NCBI RefSeq assembly: GCF_023703375.1
Contig: NZ_JAMQGO010000002.1
Location: forward strand, 309,562-373,561
Origin: Lutimaribacter degradans
GTDB taxonomy: Bacteria; Pseudomonadota; Alphaproteobacteria; Rhodobacterales; Rhodobacteraceae
Length of the DNA: 64,000 nt
Reading direction: 5' to 3'
Position 1 is the first letter of the stretch. Every line of letters starts with the position of its first letter. A program made the translations under genes and the position numbers. Shown here one piece after another: positions 63,196 to 64,000 of the stretch. The notes beneath the pieces are model-generated. The model searched no databases. It saw only the letters and a program-made list of their open reading frames with translations, and was not told the origin of the DNA.

Positions 63196-63902
63196 ACTTC
63201 CTCCAGCTGTCTGGTTTACGTCAGACAGTCCCACATTTGACTGAACCGCGAAAGTTCACAATCGGGCCAGTGCTCACTCGCGTTCGCGTGACCCAATGGT
63301 CTGTTCTGTTTCTGGCCGTTGTTACAGGTGTTCGCGGATTACAACGATGGCGTCACATACGCCGTTGTCTTGAGAGCATAGCTTATGGCCTGAGTCCAGC
63401 ATAGAGAAGTGGAAGCTGGAACGCCTTTGCGCTCAGCGAACTCAGGCATCGCGACGCGTGCCCGCAAAAGACCGGGTGCCATCGACTTAGCCCGCAGCAT
63501 CTGAGTTGGATTGACCGATAAGCGCTTGGCCCGTTACGCGGCGTTGCGGAATTTGGCCGAGTTTCGATGTCGCGCCAATGTCTGTATCCGATTGCTCGGT
63601 GTGGCCACGCCTGTTCTCGGGGCTGTCGGTTGCTCACACTGCGCCGACCGGCGTATCAACCGAAAGGGCCCTGATTCCAACTGAATGAACGTTCAGTGGC
63701 AGGTCACGATGCCAAGCGGACCGAGCCGGCAGGCAAAAAAAGCATAGCAGTCCCGCTCAACACGGGAGATTGTCACCCACCGTGGGTGAGCGCGGGCCTA
63801 TATCGGCGGGAGGGGTCGACTCGCCAAACGTTGACATGAATGTACGCAAGAAACCCGACTGCTTGGATCGAGCTCTAACGTTTTTTTATATTTTATGAAT
63901 TC
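63196..63902. other. gene-free stretch before tRNA-fMet
   Basis: About 700 bases. A short minus frame (63383-63637) exists but lacks a credible start, composition or family match. It must contain the promoter of the exported-protein/kinase operon. AT-rich sequence with a seven-T run lies just before the tRNA. Nothing else was recognised. Confidence 0.5.
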
Positions 63903-63979
<77 letters not shown>

Positions 63980-64000
63980 GAGGTTTGTTTGGATCGTTTG

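Noticed and set aside
63383..63637. Minus-strand frame before tRNA-fMet
   Set aside because: Composition and start are unconvincing and no family is recognised.

Overview
This is a GC-rich chromosomal segment of an alphaproteobacterium, most likely a member of the Rhodobacterales (Roseobacter group). The evidence is the gene content and order: a class I lysyl-tRNA synthetase, a run of SPOR lipoprotein - D,D-carboxypeptidase - tmk - holB - tatD - metallo-hydrolase, a TRAP transporter, a MaoC-phosphotransacetylase fusion beside ackA, and many LIV/TRAP-type uptake genes. No species can be named from sequence alone. The window opens inside a dctP gene and closes just after an initiator tRNA gene.

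Layout. 1-3.65 kb: a TRAP transporter operon (P, Q and M subunits) followed at once by its probable LysR regulator. 3.7-8.8 kb: a cell-envelope and stress region with two tiny membrane proteins, two OmpA-like proteins (one a lipoprotein, one with a long Ala-rich coiled coil), a cupin, and a DUF883/DUF1469 pair. 8.95-17.4 kb: a seven-gene minus-strand catabolic operon (histone-deacetylase-fold amidohydrolase, LIV-type ABC transporter, GMC oxidoreductase) facing a divergent LysR regulator. 17.4-19 kb: mostly non-coding, with a DUF302 protein and tRNA-Ser(TGA). 19.1-24.7 kb: the conserved housekeeping run. 24.7-31.4 kb: an AEC transporter and tamA-tamB. 31.5-36.4 kb: acetate kinase and the MaoC-Pta fusion, then nadD and a PBP4-type peptidase. 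36.6-37.5 kb: an AT-rich GIY-YIG nuclease gene that looks acquired. 37.8-45.9 kb: a TerB-like protein, class I LysRS, a predicted beta-helix protein, UspA, an L,D-transpeptidase and TrxC. 46-49.9 kb: tesA divergent from an ABC transporter (ybbA-ybbP arrangement). 50-54.5 kb: rppH, and a gpmI-envC-ctpA block. 54.7-59.5 kb: carB, an unknown protein and tdk. 59.7-60.0 kb: a broken IS5-type transposase. 60.2-63.2 kb: a hybrid histidine kinase with an upstream secreted protein of the molybdopterin-binding (SUOX-like) fold. The window ends with tRNA-fMet.

The most interesting element is the last gene pair. A small exported SUOX-fold protein without the molybdenum-binding cysteine sits directly upstream of a membrane-bound hybrid kinase with a periplasmic domain. 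This resembles the PruR/DcpA pterin-sensing arrangement of Agrobacterium, but with a histidine kinase in place of the cyclic-di-GMP enzyme. Other notable points are a 14-bp RNA hairpin that covers the ribosome binding site and start codon of the L,D-transpeptidase gene, the deacetylase/LIV/GMC operon with a degenerate LivG signature motif, and a perfect 17-bp inverted repeat between the two OmpA genes.
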